A DNA stretch of 64,000 nucleotides from Ruegeria sp. ANG-R (GTDB lineage: Bacteria > Pseudomonadota > Alphaproteobacteria > Rhodobacterales > Rhodobacteraceae): positions 310,001 through 374,000 of the forward strand of contig NZ_JWLJ01000004.1 of the NCBI RefSeq assembly GCF_000813985.1. Direction: 5' to 3'. Under the pieces are notes generated by a model. That model was not told the origin of the DNA and did no database searches. It worked only from the letters and a program-made list of their open reading frames with translations. Each line of letters opens with the position of its first letter. Positions within the stretch are counted from its first letter, which is position 1. Positions 44,625-52,839 of this stretch are shown in pieces. Both the position numbers and the translations under genes were made by a program.

Positions 44625-45386
44625 TCAGGGGCGCAGATCGTCTTCGTCTTCTTCGTCGCCGCCCCCTTTGGGCAGATTGAAGAAGCTGTCGGCATCGACG
44701 ATGGGTTCCTCTTCTTCTTTCTCGCTGCTGTCATCGGACAACGAGAAAGTTTCCAGCCCCTCGATCGCGGTCGGAATCTTGGGCGCCGCGTCCATCTCGA
44801 GCGATTGCTCGGTCGAGACCAGCCTGCGGCGTTCGTCGTCGCTCATGACGCCCCCTTCGGCGGCTTTCTTGGCGGCGGCCTTCTGAACGATCGCATCCAA
44901 TTCGGACTGTTTGCACAATCCCAAAGCGACCGGATCAATCGGTTGCATGTTGGCGATGTTCCAGTGCGTGCGCTCGCGGATCGACTGGATGGTCGGCTTG
45001 GTGGTGCCGACCAGCTTGGCGATCTGACCGTCGCTGAGTTCCGGGTGGAACTTCACCAGCCACAGAATCGAGTTCGGACGGTCCTGACGCTTGGACAGCG
45101 GGGTGTAACGCGGGCCGCGGCGTTTCTCTTCGCCCGAAGCCGCCGGGTTGAACTTGAGCTTCAGCTTGTGCAGGGGGTTGCCTTGCGCCGTGTCGATCTC
45201 TTCCTGCGTCAACTGGTTGTTGGCGATCGGGTCGAACCCTTTGACGCCGGCTGCAACATCACCATCCGCAATGCCCTGTACTTCCAACTCGTGCATTCCT
45301 ACGAAATCCGCGATCTGCTTGAAGCTGATCGTGGTGTTGTCCACCAGCCATACGGCGGTTGCTTTGGCCATAAGCGGTTTTGCCAT
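44625..45386 (-). CDS. trcR: Cell-cycle transcriptional regulator TrcR (DUF1013)
   Basis: The roughly 253-residue protein is conserved in alphaproteobacteria and linked to RNA polymerase in Caulobacter. It has an N-terminal HTH-like part (TAVWLVDNTTISFKQIADFVGMHELEVQGIADGD) and a second one (LSDGQIAKLVGTTKPTIQSIRERTHWN). The C-terminal tail is very acidic (EKEEEEPIV; GGGDEEDEDDL). It uses an ATG at 45386 after GGAGACGGGCTG; Met6 is an alternative. It is divergent from the RNase T2 gene. Confidence 0.92.
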   Translation of the reverse strand: MAKPLMAKATAVWLVDNTTISFKQIADFVGMHELEVQGIADGDVAAGVKGFDPIANNQLTQEEIDTAQGNPLHKLKLKFNPAASGEEKRRGPRYTPLSKRQDRPNSILWLVKFHPELSDGQIAKLVGTTKPTIQSIRERTHWNIANMQPIDPVALGLCKQSELDAIVQKAAAKKAAEGGVMSDDERRRLVSTEQSLEMDAAPKIPTAIEGLETFSLSDDSSEKEEEEPIVDADSFFNLPKGGGDEEDEDDLRP

Positions 45387-45516
45387 CAGCCCGTCTCCTA
45401 TAAATACATCTGTCCCGTCGCCGGAATGCGGCGGCCCCGAGGCTTCGGGGCAGGTTTCCGTTGTCGGGGAACTTGCGGTGTATATAGTCGCGCAAAGTCA
45501 AGAAGGGAAGAGGCGA

Positions 45517-46158
45517 ATGCGCCGAGGAATTTTGGGGTTTGTTCTGTTGGCGCTGAGCGCGATGGCCGCATCCGCTGATGGGGAGAAGGCAGGAGAGTTC
45601 GATTATTATGTCCTGTCGCTCAGCTGGTCGCCAAACTGGTGTGCCCGCGAAGGGGACGCGCGCGGCTCGGATCAATGCGATGCGCGTCACGATCACGGGT
45701 GGATATTGCATGGGCTCTGGCCGCAGTATCATCAGGGCTGGCCTTCGTTCTGCAGAACAGCCGAGGCACCACCTTCCCGTCGCATGACCCGCGAGATGGA
45801 AGATATTCAAGGCAGTTCCGGTCTGGCATGGCATCAGTGGAAGAAACACGGAACCTGTTCGGGTCTGAGCGCGCCCGACTACTTTGCGTTGTCGCGGCAG
45901 GCCTATGAGAGTGTCGAACGTCCGCCCGTGCTTCGTAAACTTGACGCGTCGGTCAAGCTGCCTGCGTCGGTAGTCGAAGAGGCGTTTCTAAAAGCTAATC
46001 CAACGCTGGCGCCGGACATGATCACCGTGACCTGCAAAAAGGGCTACATCGAAGAGGTCCGTCTGTGCCTGTCCCGAGATCTCGAACCTGTCCCCTGCGG
46101 CCGGGATGTTATCCGCGACTGCACCGCCAAGGACGCTCTGTTCGATCCGATTCGTTAG
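45517..46158 (+). CDS. Secreted ribonuclease T2 family protein
   Basis: The 213-residue protein has a signal peptide (MRRGILGFVLLALSAMAASA) and both RNase T2 active-site boxes: HGWILHGLWPQ (CAS1) and WHQWKKHGTCSG (CAS2), each with the catalytic His. Multiple Cys pairs suggest disulfides in the periplasm. It would cut RNA without base preference. The ATG at 45517 follows GAAGGGAAGAGG. It ends by a 4-nt overlap with a convergent gene. Confidence 0.93.
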   Translation: MRRGILGFVLLALSAMAASADGEKAGEFDYYVLSLSWSPNWCAREGDARGSDQCDARHDHGWILHGLWPQYHQGWPSFCRTAEAPPSRRMTREMEDIQGSSGLAWHQWKKHGTCSGLSAPDYFALSRQAYESVERPPVLRKLDASVKLPASVVEEAFLKANPTLAPDMITVTCKKGYIEEVRLCLSRDLEPVPCGRDVIRDCTAKDALFDPIR

Positions 46159-46643
46159 AGTTTCTTGTTCTGGCAATCGCGCGCATACTCCAGCGCCTTG
46201 GCCGTGCCTTTCAGATCGATTGCCATCACCGGCTCTCCTTCCGGGTTGTAGACGGTCATGGTTTTGTTGTGTGCAATCGAGGTGACGAAATTCCGGTCGG
46301 TGAAGAATACGGTCGCACCAGGCACCCGATCCTGCTTGAACCCGATGGCGGTGGCGTCAAAACTCTTTCCGTCCAACTCGAACCGGATCGGATATTGTTC
46401 CCCCGGTTTGATGTCGCCCCAAGCCTTGTTATAGACGGTGAAATACCCGCGATTGTCCAGCGCGTCATAGCCGAGGCGCACAACCGAAAGGTCCTGATAC
46501 ACAGTCTGGATGAGGCACCCATTGCCCAGAGCCGGGTCCATCATGATGTTCCAGCCTTCGACAAAACCTTTGTCGACCAATTCCTGAGACAGAGCGGCGG
46601 TGGCCGTGAAGGCGGCGAAGGTGAGGGCGAGAAGGCGGGGCAT
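46155..46643 (-). CDS. Hypothetical secreted protein
   Basis: This 162-residue protein has a clear signal peptide (LLALTFAAFTATAALS, cleavage near residue 19). The mature part shows two Cys (GNGCLIQT, ARDCQNK) and beta-rich sequence (YPIRFELDGKSFDATAIGF). I do not assign a family. It starts after GAGGAACC. A TATAAT-like -10 element lies on the minus strand in the AT-rich gap (46690-46710). Confidence 0.8.
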   Translation of the reverse strand: MPRLLALTFAAFTATAALSQELVDKGFVEGWNIMMDPALGNGCLIQTVYQDLSVVRLGYDALDNRGYFTVYNKAWGDIKPGEQYPIRFELDGKSFDATAIGFKQDRVPGATVFFTDRNFVTSIAHNKTMTVYNPEGEPVMAIDLKGTAKALEYARDCQNKKL

Positions 46644-46757
46644 AGCTTGGTTCCTCAGCGGTACGTGGAAATTCTGATTTTCGTTACGTTACTATTATAT
46701 ATCAATTAGATAGATGTGTTGCTGTGTAGTATTTTTCAAATTGAAGGCATTCTCAAA

Positions 46758-47204
46758 CTACTGACAGTCTTTAGAGTTTAAAACATCAAATTTGCCACGA
46801 AGTACCGCAGCTATATCTTTGGCGTAACAAGCCAACGATTTGTAACCTGTGCTTTTGAGTGCATAGACAATAACCTGAAGCTCTGCACCGCTGGATTTCG
46901 TGGCCACAGTATACGACCTGATGGTATCTGATCGGTTGTCTTCCATTCTTTTGAACAAAAGACTTATGGGGACATTCTGAGGGAGAAGGTCTATGTCCGC
47001 CCACGTATCTAGCAGGATGACAAGTATATCGGTGTCGTCAATTCCGCTTGGCCGAGCCGAAGGGTCTATAATCGGGTTTTCGGAGGCAATTCTATGGTAG
47101 AATGCGTCGAGTGTCCGATCATTCATGTTTGAGATCACGGCTAACCTCAGGTTGTCCGACATCGCTGCGCTCGCAAGGCAACATAATAACAACGCGCAGA
47201 GCAT
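46758..47204 (-). CDS. Hypothetical secreted protein in AT-rich DNA
   Basis: I do not recognise this protein of about 148 residues. It begins with a hydrophobic stretch (MLCALLLCCLASAAMSDN) that looks like a signal peptide. The mature part has two Cys near the end (SLACYAKD, SKDCQ). Base composition from about 46.66 to 47.28 kb is visibly richer in A and T than the neighbours. No good ribosome site was seen before the ATG at 47204, and the frame stays open to 47351, overlapping recR. It could be a recent arrival. Confidence 0.55.
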   Translation of the reverse strand: MLCALLLCCLASAAMSDNLRLAVISNMNDRTLDAFYHRIASENPIIDPSARPSGIDDTDILVILLDTWADIDLLPQNVPISLLFKRMEDNRSDTIRSYTVATKSSGAELQVIVYALKSTGYKSLACYAKDIAAVLRGKFDVLNSKDCQ

Positions 47205-47280
47205 CACAGCCTGCGAGCGTATAGCTGTTTCCAGTCCGTACACCTTAGTTGTCAGATGGTTCGCAATTAAATGGCTCAAA

Positions 47281-47874
47281 CTACAACTCCTTCCGTGCCC
47301 GCAACGCCGCAGTAATCGTCCCATCATCCAGATAGTCCAACTCGCCCCCAATCGGTACGCCCTGAGCCAGAGACGTCAGACGAACCTGTCCCTCCAACTG
47401 ATCGGCGATGTAATGCGCGGTGGTCTGGCCGTCGACGGTGGCGTTCAGGGCGAGGATGATCTCGGTGATACTCTCGGCCATGACCCGATCTTTCAATCGG
47501 GGGATGCGCAACTCATCCGGGCCGACGCCATCCAGTGCCGACAAAGTGCCGCCCAGAACATGGTAGCGGCCCTTGAACACGCCTGCGCGCTCCATCGCCC
47601 ACAGGTCGGCGACGTCCTCGACCACGCAGAGCTCTCCGGTCGCGCGGGCCTCATCGTTGCAGATGTCACAGATATCGGTGGTGCCCACATTGCCGCAGTT
47701 CAGGCATTCACGTGCGGTAATCGCAACCTGCTGCATCGCATCCGACAAAGGTGTCAGCAGAAGGGCGCGTTTACGGATCAGGTGCAGCACTGCACGGCGG
47801 GCCGAGCGGGGGCCGAGGCCGGGCAGCTTGGCCATCAGGTCGATCAGATTGTCGATGTCGCTGTTCGAACTCAC
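47281..47874 (-). CDS. recR: Recombination mediator RecR
   Basis: This 197-residue DNA-repair protein works with RecF/RecO to load RecA at gaps. It has an N-terminal helix-hairpin-helix ([20 protein letters not shown]), a four-Cys zinc finger (CLNCGNV...CDICND), and a Toprim domain ([30 protein letters not shown]). It closes the dnaX-orf-ybaB-recR series. Confidence 0.97.
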   Translation of the reverse strand: MSSNSDIDNLIDLMAKLPGLGPRSARRAVLHLIRKRALLLTPLSDAMQQVAITARECLNCGNVGTTDICDICNDEARATGELCVVEDVADLWAMERAGVFKGRYHVLGGTLSALDGVGPDELRIPRLKDRVMAESITEIILALNATVDGQTTAHYIADQLEGQVRLTSLAQGVPIGGELDYLDDGTITAALRARKEL

Positions 47875-47938
47875 AGCAAGACCCTCGCAAATGGGCCGGG
47901 GGAACAGGCCCCGGCCGTTGATCCGTCAGGAGGGTGTA

Positions 47939-48283
47939 TCAGAACGGCAGCTTGATGTCTGCGGGCAGGCCCATGCTTTCGGTCAGCTTAGCCATTTCGG
48001 CCTGCGAGCGTTCCTGCGCTTTGGTCTGGGCGTCCTTGATGGCGGCGAGGATGAGGTCTTCGACGACTTCTTTGTCATCACCGTTGAAGATCGAAGGGTC
48101 GATATCCAGACCTTTCAACTCGCCCTTGGCGGTTGCGGTGGCCTTGACCAGCCCAGCGCCGGATTCACCAACAACCATCAGGTTGTTCAGCTCTTCCTGC
48201 ATCTCGGTCATTTTGGTCTGCAAATCCTGTGCGGATTTCATCATCTTGGCCATATCGCCCAGACCGCCTAGTCCTTTGAGCAT
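47939..48283 (-). CDS. YbaB/EbfC family nucleoid-associated protein
   Basis: This 114-residue DNA-binding dimer of the YbaB family has MAKMMKSAQDLQTKMTEMQEELNN and AKGELKGLDIDPS. It is conserved between dnaX and recR in bacteria. Its ATG lies directly after the stop of the preceding membrane ORF (TAAATG), with GGAGA upstream. Confidence 0.95.
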   Translation of the reverse strand: MLKGLGGLGDMAKMMKSAQDLQTKMTEMQEELNNLMVVGESGAGLVKATATAKGELKGLDIDPSIFNGDDKEVVEDLILAAIKDAQTKAQERSQAEMAKLTESMGLPADIKLPF

Positions 48284-48667
48284 TTATTGTCTCCTCAAGT
48301 GTGATCGCCTCAGGCGAATATATGCTGTATAGAGTGTCATCGCAGCACATAGCGCAAATGCCAGGCCAATGAACAGGGTGGAATGACCGATACACCCGAG
48401 GTCGGTCGCGGTGCGGCGCGGATCATCCATCATGTCGTCGACAAAAATGTGGGCAATCCAGATCGACCAAAAGAGGGATGTGGCCAATGCGATCCAGAGG
48501 TTCCCGCGCCAGACAGCTATTGCGGAGAAGACGAGCAGTGCGGCTGACACCGGGTGCAAAGATAGAGCCATCGCTTCGGTCAGTTCGCTGACCGTCTCAC
48601 CATTCCAACCGGGGTTATGGATTTCACAAGCCTCGTCGTGGACAGCGTCGATGTGCCGAAAGTGCAC
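48284..48667 (-). CDS. Hypothetical membrane protein inside the dnaX-recR operon
   Basis: This unrecognised 127-residue protein has three hydrophobic helices (about 33-55, 57-80 and 92-117) and a short polar N-terminus. It starts at GTG 48667, 4 nt after the dnaX stop, with GAGGAGGAC as ribosome site inside dnaX. It ends directly at the ybaB start, so it is tightly built into the operon. dnaX and ybaB are normally adjacent, so it looks like an insertion of a small lineage-specific gene. Confidence 0.7.
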   Translation of the reverse strand: MHFRHIDAVHDEACEIHNPGWNGETVSELTEAMALSLHPVSAALLVFSAIAVWRGNLWIALATSLFWSIWIAHIFVDDMMDDPRRTATDLGCIGHSTLFIGLAFALCAAMTLYTAYIRLRRSHLRRQ

Positions 48668-48670
48668 CCG

Positions 48671-50431
48671 TCAGTCCTCCTCGAACGGGTCCCATTCGTC
48701 TTCAACCTCGGGCAATGCTTCGGTTTCAACTTGGGCGGCACGTTGTTCGGCGGTTTCGATGCTCTTGATCCGGGCTTTCGGGAAATGGGTCAGCACTGCT
48801 TGCACCAGAGGGTGCTGCTCAGCCTCAGCCTTTAGCGCCAGTTCAGCAGCATCCCGAACCTCCGCAATTGTAGGGGCGTCACCTTCCGACACAATTGAAA
48901 CGGCCCACCGGTTGCCTGTCCATCGCTGCAGCGATGCACCTAGTCGTTGTGACAAGTCAGTCGGAGCGGTATCGGTCGGCGTAAACTCGATCCGGCCCGG
49001 TTGGTAGGAAACGAGGCGCACGCCGTTCTCGACGTCGACCAACAGTTTCACATCCCGGTTCGCCCGGATCAGTTCGACCACATGCTCAAATGTCGGGTAG
49101 CGCGCAAGTGCCGCCTGTACGTCCTGAGCCAGCGCGGCGGACGGACCGCCTGCATTTCCTCCGATGGCTGAAGAGGCATAGGCCGGTCGAACCGAAGCCT
49201 GTGGCGCAGCGCCCGTCTGACCCGGTACTCCGGTTCCCGGACCCGGCCCGCCATTGGGCGGAGGAGGAGAGTCCTGCAATCGCCTGATCAGTTCTTCCGG
49301 GCTGGGCAGGTCAGCCACATGGGTCAGGCGGATCACAGCCATTTCCGCAGCCATCATGGCGTTGGGTGCGGCAGAGACCTCTTCCAGCGCATTCAGCAGC
49401 ATTTGCCACATGCGTGTCAGAACACGCATGGGCAACGCTTCGGCCATTTGCTGACCTCGGGCGCGCTCGTCGGGTGAAACGGTGGGGTCTTCGGCAGCAT
49501 CGGGGGTGATCTTGACCACCGAGACCCAATGGGTGATCTCGGCCAGATCGCGAAGGACAGCCAGCGGATCGGCGCCTTCCGCATATTGTCCGCTCAACTC
49601 GGTCAGCGCGCTGGCTGCATCGCCGCGCAGGATCATATCCATCAGATCCAGCACCCGCCCCCGGTCCGCCAGCCCAAGCATGGCGCGCACCTGATCCGCG
49701 CTGGTTTCGCCCGCACCGTGCGAGATGGCCTGATCCAACAGCGAGGTCGCATCCCGCGCGGACCCCTCGGCGGCGCGGGTGATCAGCGCCAATGCATCAT
49801 CTGCAATTTGTGCCTTTTCGGCCTTGGCGATTTTGCGCAACAGGCCAATCATATCCTCGGGTTCGATCCGGCGAAGATCAAAGCGTTGGCAGCGGGATAG
49901 AACGGTCACCGGAACCTTGCGAATCTCGGTGGTGGCAAAAATGAACTTCACGTGTTCGGGCGGTTCCTCTAGCGTTTTGAGCAGCGCGTTGAAAGCGCTG
50001 GTCGACAGCATGTGAACCTCGTCGATGATGTAGATCTTATAGCGCGCACTGGCGGCGCGGTAACGCACGCTATCGATGATCTCACGGATGTCATTCACGC
50101 CGGTGCGGCTGGCGGCATCCATCTCCATCACGTCGACATGGCGGCCTTCCATGATGGCCACGCAGTGTTCGCATTTCCCGCAGGGTTCAGTCGTCGGCTT
50201 GCCTTCCCCATCCGGCCCGATGCAATTCATCCCCTTTGCGATGATTCGGGCAGTGGTGGTTTTCCCTGTGCCGCGAATGCCGGTCATGATGAAAGCCTGC
50301 GCAATCCGGTCCGCCTCGAACGCGTTTTTCAGCGTGCGCACCATCGCGTCCTGACCAACCAGATCGGCAAAGGTTTCGGGGCGGTATTTGCGGGCAAGAA
50401 CCTGGTAGGCGGGGCTGGGCGTGTCGGTCAT
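48671..50431 (-). CDS. dnaX: DNA polymerase III subunit gamma/tau
   Basis: The 586-residue clamp-loader ATPase has Walker A GIRGTGKTT, zinc-binding cysteines (CIG...CGKCEHC), the DEVH box in IYIIDEVHMLS, and the sensor motif LSRCQRFDLRR. The C-terminal third (Pro/Gly-rich linker, then a DnaE-binding-like part) is present, so it is the long tau form. No slippery A-run for programmed frameshifting was noticed. It heads the operon to recR. Confidence 0.97.
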   Translation of the reverse strand: MTDTPSPAYQVLARKYRPETFADLVGQDAMVRTLKNAFEADRIAQAFIMTGIRGTGKTTTARIIAKGMNCIGPDGEGKPTTEPCGKCEHCVAIMEGRHVDVMEMDAASRTGVNDIREIIDSVRYRAASARYKIYIIDEVHMLSTSAFNALLKTLEEPPEHVKFIFATTEIRKVPVTVLSRCQRFDLRRIEPEDMIGLLRKIAKAEKAQIADDALALITRAAEGSARDATSLLDQAISHGAGETSADQVRAMLGLADRGRVLDLMDMILRGDAASALTELSGQYAEGADPLAVLRDLAEITHWVSVVKITPDAAEDPTVSPDERARGQQMAEALPMRVLTRMWQMLLNALEEVSAAPNAMMAAEMAVIRLTHVADLPSPEELIRRLQDSPPPPNGGPGPGTGVPGQTGAAPQASVRPAYASSAIGGNAGGPSAALAQDVQAALARYPTFEHVVELIRANRDVKLLVDVENGVRLVSYQPGRIEFTPTDTAPTDLSQRLGASLQRWTGNRWAVSIVSEGDAPTIAEVRDAAELALKAEAEQHPLVQAVLTHFPKARIKSIETAEQRAAQVETEALPEVEDEWDPFEED

Positions 50432-50514
50432 GTCTGCTCTGTCGGATTCGAGTTACGCCGCAGCGTAGAGGCCCCCGTCGCCCGCGTCCACCGCAAGCCG
50501 GGAGGATTTTCATT

Positions 50515-50542
50515 TTGGAATGCACGGATATGCGGCTAAAAT
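50515..50542 (+). promoter_or_regulatory. Candidate promoter of the phosphatase gene
   Basis: TTGGAA (50515-50520), a 16-nt spacer and TAAAAT (50537-50542) lie between divergent dnaX and the phosphatase gene. It sits about 60 nt upstream of the ATG at 50603. Confidence 0.45.
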
Positions 50543-50602
50543 CGGTCTATTCTATTTCCTGGGCCAATCTCTTTTTTGGGTAATGTTTGTTGGGGGGAGA
50601 TT

Positions 50603-51103
50603 ATGTCGCAATTGGTAATCTATGCGTTGCAGGTTGGCGGAGGCACGTTGGCATTGTCTTCGATGCCCGGGCGCGGGGGCACTTATGTCGAGGACCTTGA
50701 TCTTATTGCCGACTGGAAGCCCGGTCTGGTGATCTCGATGACGACCGAGGTCGAGATGATACAGGATGGCGCGCGGACTTTTGGCGCTGATATACAAGGC
50801 CGTGCGAGCAGGTGGGTTCATCTGCCGATCGAAGATTTTGGCACGCCGCCCAAGGAAATACTGGATGTCTGGCCCAGTGTAGGTGCAACCGTACGTCAGG
50901 CACTGTCAGGTGGCGGACGTGTACTGGTGCATTGCCGTGGAGGGTGTGGTCGGTCAGGGATGGCGGTCCTGCGCCTGATGGTGGAATGTGGCGAACGGCC
51001 AGAGAGCGCCCTGAAGCGCTTGCGTGCGGTTCGCCCCTGCGCGGTCGAGACAAATGCCCAGATGTTGTGGGCCGTAGAACCGGCCCGGGTACAGGCGATG
51101 TAG
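50603..51103 (+). CDS. Dual-specificity/tyrosine phosphatase family protein
   Basis: The 166-residue protein has the Cys-phosphatase signature VHCRGGCGRSGM (HCx5R) and an upstream acidic loop (LPIEDFGTPP) that can provide the general acid. It is likely to act on phosphotyrosine, phosphoserine or a small phosphate ester. The ATG at 50603 follows GGGGAGA. It ends 4 nt from the convergent B12-riboswitch gene. Confidence 0.88.
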   Translation: MSQLVIYALQVGGGTLALSSMPGRGGTYVEDLDLIADWKPGLVISMTTEVEMIQDGARTFGADIQGRASRWVHLPIEDFGTPPKEILDVWPSVGATVRQALSGGGRVLVHCRGGCGRSGMAVLRLMVECGERPESALKRLRAVRPCAVETNAQMLWAVEPARVQAM

Positions 51104-51107
51104 CGAC

Positions 51108-51515
51108 TCAAATGCCAACCTGTGGCGAGATTTCGCCACCGGAATGTGACGCCAGCACCGATGCCTCGAGCATTGCGCAGGGCGGGGTCGAAAGCAGGCC
51201 CGACGGCAAGCTGTTAAATTCGGTGCCGAACATCATGTTGGCGTAGTCATCCAGTCGGTCGGTTTCGATTTCGGGGTCGGTTCCGCAGAAGACACGTACC
51301 TGATCGGATTGGGCGCGAAAGCGAGCGGTGCACCCTTCGGGGCAATGGGACAGCTCGCTGCTGCCCTCTATCAGAAAATCCGACGTCGTGACCGGTCGTG
51401 CGGTGGCCATGGCGTGCGTCAATGCGCGTGCCATCCGTGCCAGCGCCGGGCAGGGTTGGCCGGTGCGCTGGCACACGGTTGCTGTAAACGCATGTGTGTT
51501 TGTCTTCCAGATCAT
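51108..51515 (-). CDS. Cysteine-rich protein under a cobalamin riboswitch
   Basis: This 135-residue soluble protein has Cys at 15, 22, 58, 62, 77 and 113. The pairs VCQRTGQPC and SHCPEGC look like a metal- or Fe-S-binding, thioredoxin-fold arrangement. It vaguely resembles DUF1636 (2Fe-2S-like) proteins found in cobalamin clusters, but I cannot confirm the family. The ATG at 51515 follows GGAGGGC; an open extension to 51566 is not needed. It is the only gene on this strand behind the riboswitch, so it may serve cobalt or B12 handling. Confidence 0.75.
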   Translation of the reverse strand: MIWKTNTHAFTATVCQRTGQPCPALARMARALTHAMATARPVTTSDFLIEGSSELSHCPEGCTARFRAQSDQVRVFCGTDPEIETDRLDDYANMMFGTEFNSLPSGLLSTPPCAMLEASVLASHSGGEISPQVGI

Positions 51516-51619
51516 TAATGCGCCCTCCGCGCGCGGGGTTGGGGCGACAATCAGGAGGGACGGCAAGTGTGCAGTCTAACCCCGCCCGGACACCCCGCCC
51601 GAGTTTCAGTTTTGCATCC

Positions 51620-51811
51620 GATGGCAGGTCTCCTGACTTGCGGGTCATCGCTTTGCCGACCTTCCCAGCCTTCAAGGCCAGTGGTATCTCGACATCGCTC
51701 TCCGCTTACAGTTGCGGGGGCAGTCCCGGACTAGGTTCTTTCCGGTTTTATCCGGGCAGAACCGCACCGTGTTCCCTTTTCATCCCGGCCCGGGTGGGCG
51801 CGGGAACCATC
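51620..51811 (-). promoter_or_regulatory. Cobalamin riboswitch
   Basis: Read on the minus strand, it begins GATGG (51811-51807, P1), then GAAAAGGGAA, and the core GCCCCCGCAACTGTAAGC. It then has GCCAGTGG-type sequence (51680s region, reverse), and ends with the B12 box AAGTCAGGAGACCTGCC followed by CCATC (P1 partner at 51624-51620). It lies about 105 nt before the cysteine-rich gene. GCGGGGTT/AACCCCGC in the gap may form the switching hairpin. Confidence 0.92.
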
Positions 51812-51912
51812 ATGCCTTCGCTAGCTGTTGTGTGGTGTCTGAGTCAAGAAGATTGACCAAAGCAACTGACGTTCGGTCCAGCTACGTCAACCTTGACTTG
51901 GGGCATCTCAAG

Positions 51913-51928
51913 TGAACTGATCGGTTCA
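51913..51928. promoter_or_regulatory. TetR-type palindrome upstream of the hydrolase
   Basis: TGAAC-TGATCG-GTTCA is an almost perfect palindrome just before the hydrolase ribosome site. It has the look of a TetR-family operator. No tetR gene is adjacent. Confidence 0.4.
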
Positions 51929-51946
51929 GATGGCTTCGGAGGCACT

Positions 51947-52804
51947 ATGTTGGATACGTGGCAAGCGGTTGTGACCGAGGATTTTCAGTTCCCCTCCGGG
52001 GCTGCGATGTTGTCGGCGCGGCTTTATCTCCCTGTCGCAGATCCGGACAGGGTTGTTGTGATCAACAGCGCGACCGGAGTACCGAGAGACTATTACCGGC
52101 ATTTTGCCCGATGGCTTGCAGAAGACCGGGGGATGGCCTGCCTGACCTATGATTACAGGGATTTCGGTCACTCTTTGGCGGGGTCACAGAAGCGGTCAGG
52201 TGTCACCATGGCCGATTGGGCGCTGATCGATATCCCGGCGGCCCGGGCCGAGATGCGCCGAAGGTTCCCACAGGCCAAACTCTGGAGTATTGGCCATTCA
52301 CTGGGCGGAATGTTTGGCCCGGTACAGCCCGACATCGACCGGATCGACAGAATGATTTGTGTCTGTTCCGGATTGGTGACGCTGGCGGATCATCCCTGGC
52401 CCTATCGCGCTCTGGCGGCGCTGTTCTGGTATGGCCACGCACCGCTGGCAGTTCGGGCTTTCGGGTACCTTCCCGGTAAGGCTCTGGGCTTCGGTTCGGA
52501 CCTGCCTGCCCAAGTTTACTGGCAATGGCGCAGGTGGTGCACGTCGCCCCAAAGCTATGTGCCCGATATCGGTGACACTCTGCCGGAAAACCGTTGGGCC
52601 GAAACCGGCAAACAGGTAGATCTGTTTGCCTTCGCGGATGATCAGATGGTTCCCGCAGATGCGGTCTGGCGGCTGGCTGATCTCTATGGTCCGGGCGCGC
52701 AGCGTCATCTGCTTTCGGCAGGCGAATTCGGTCTGTCCGATATTGGCCATATCGGTGCGTTCGCCCGGAGAAACGCGGCTGTCTGGCCCAGATTGATCGC
52801 CTGA
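51947..52804 (+). CDS. Alpha/beta hydrolase
   Basis: The roughly 285-residue hydrolase has the nucleophile elbow WSIGHSLGGMFG, an oxyanion-side NSATGVPRDYYRHFARWLA and a C-terminal GHIGAFARR His. The open frame begins at 51893, but ATG 51947 with CGGAGG is the better start. It is a serine hydrolase of unknown substrate. Confidence 0.88.
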   Translation: MLDTWQAVVTEDFQFPSGAAMLSARLYLPVADPDRVVVINSATGVPRDYYRHFARWLAEDRGMACLTYDYRDFGHSLAGSQKRSGVTMADWALIDIPAARAEMRRRFPQAKLWSIGHSLGGMFGPVQPDIDRIDRMICVCSGLVTLADHPWPYRALAALFWYGHAPLAVRAFGYLPGKALGFGSDLPAQVYWQWRRWCTSPQSYVPDIGDTLPENRWAETGKQVDLFAFADDQMVPADAVWRLADLYGPGAQRHLLSAGEFGLSDIGHIGAFARRNAAVWPRLIA

Positions 52805-52839
52805 GGTTACAGGGCGCCGTTGACCGGCGCCCCGCTCGA

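Noticed and set aside
48671..50431. Programmed frameshift in dnaX giving a short gamma form
   Set aside because: No slippery A-run was noticed in the second half of the gene, and the full-length frame is intact.
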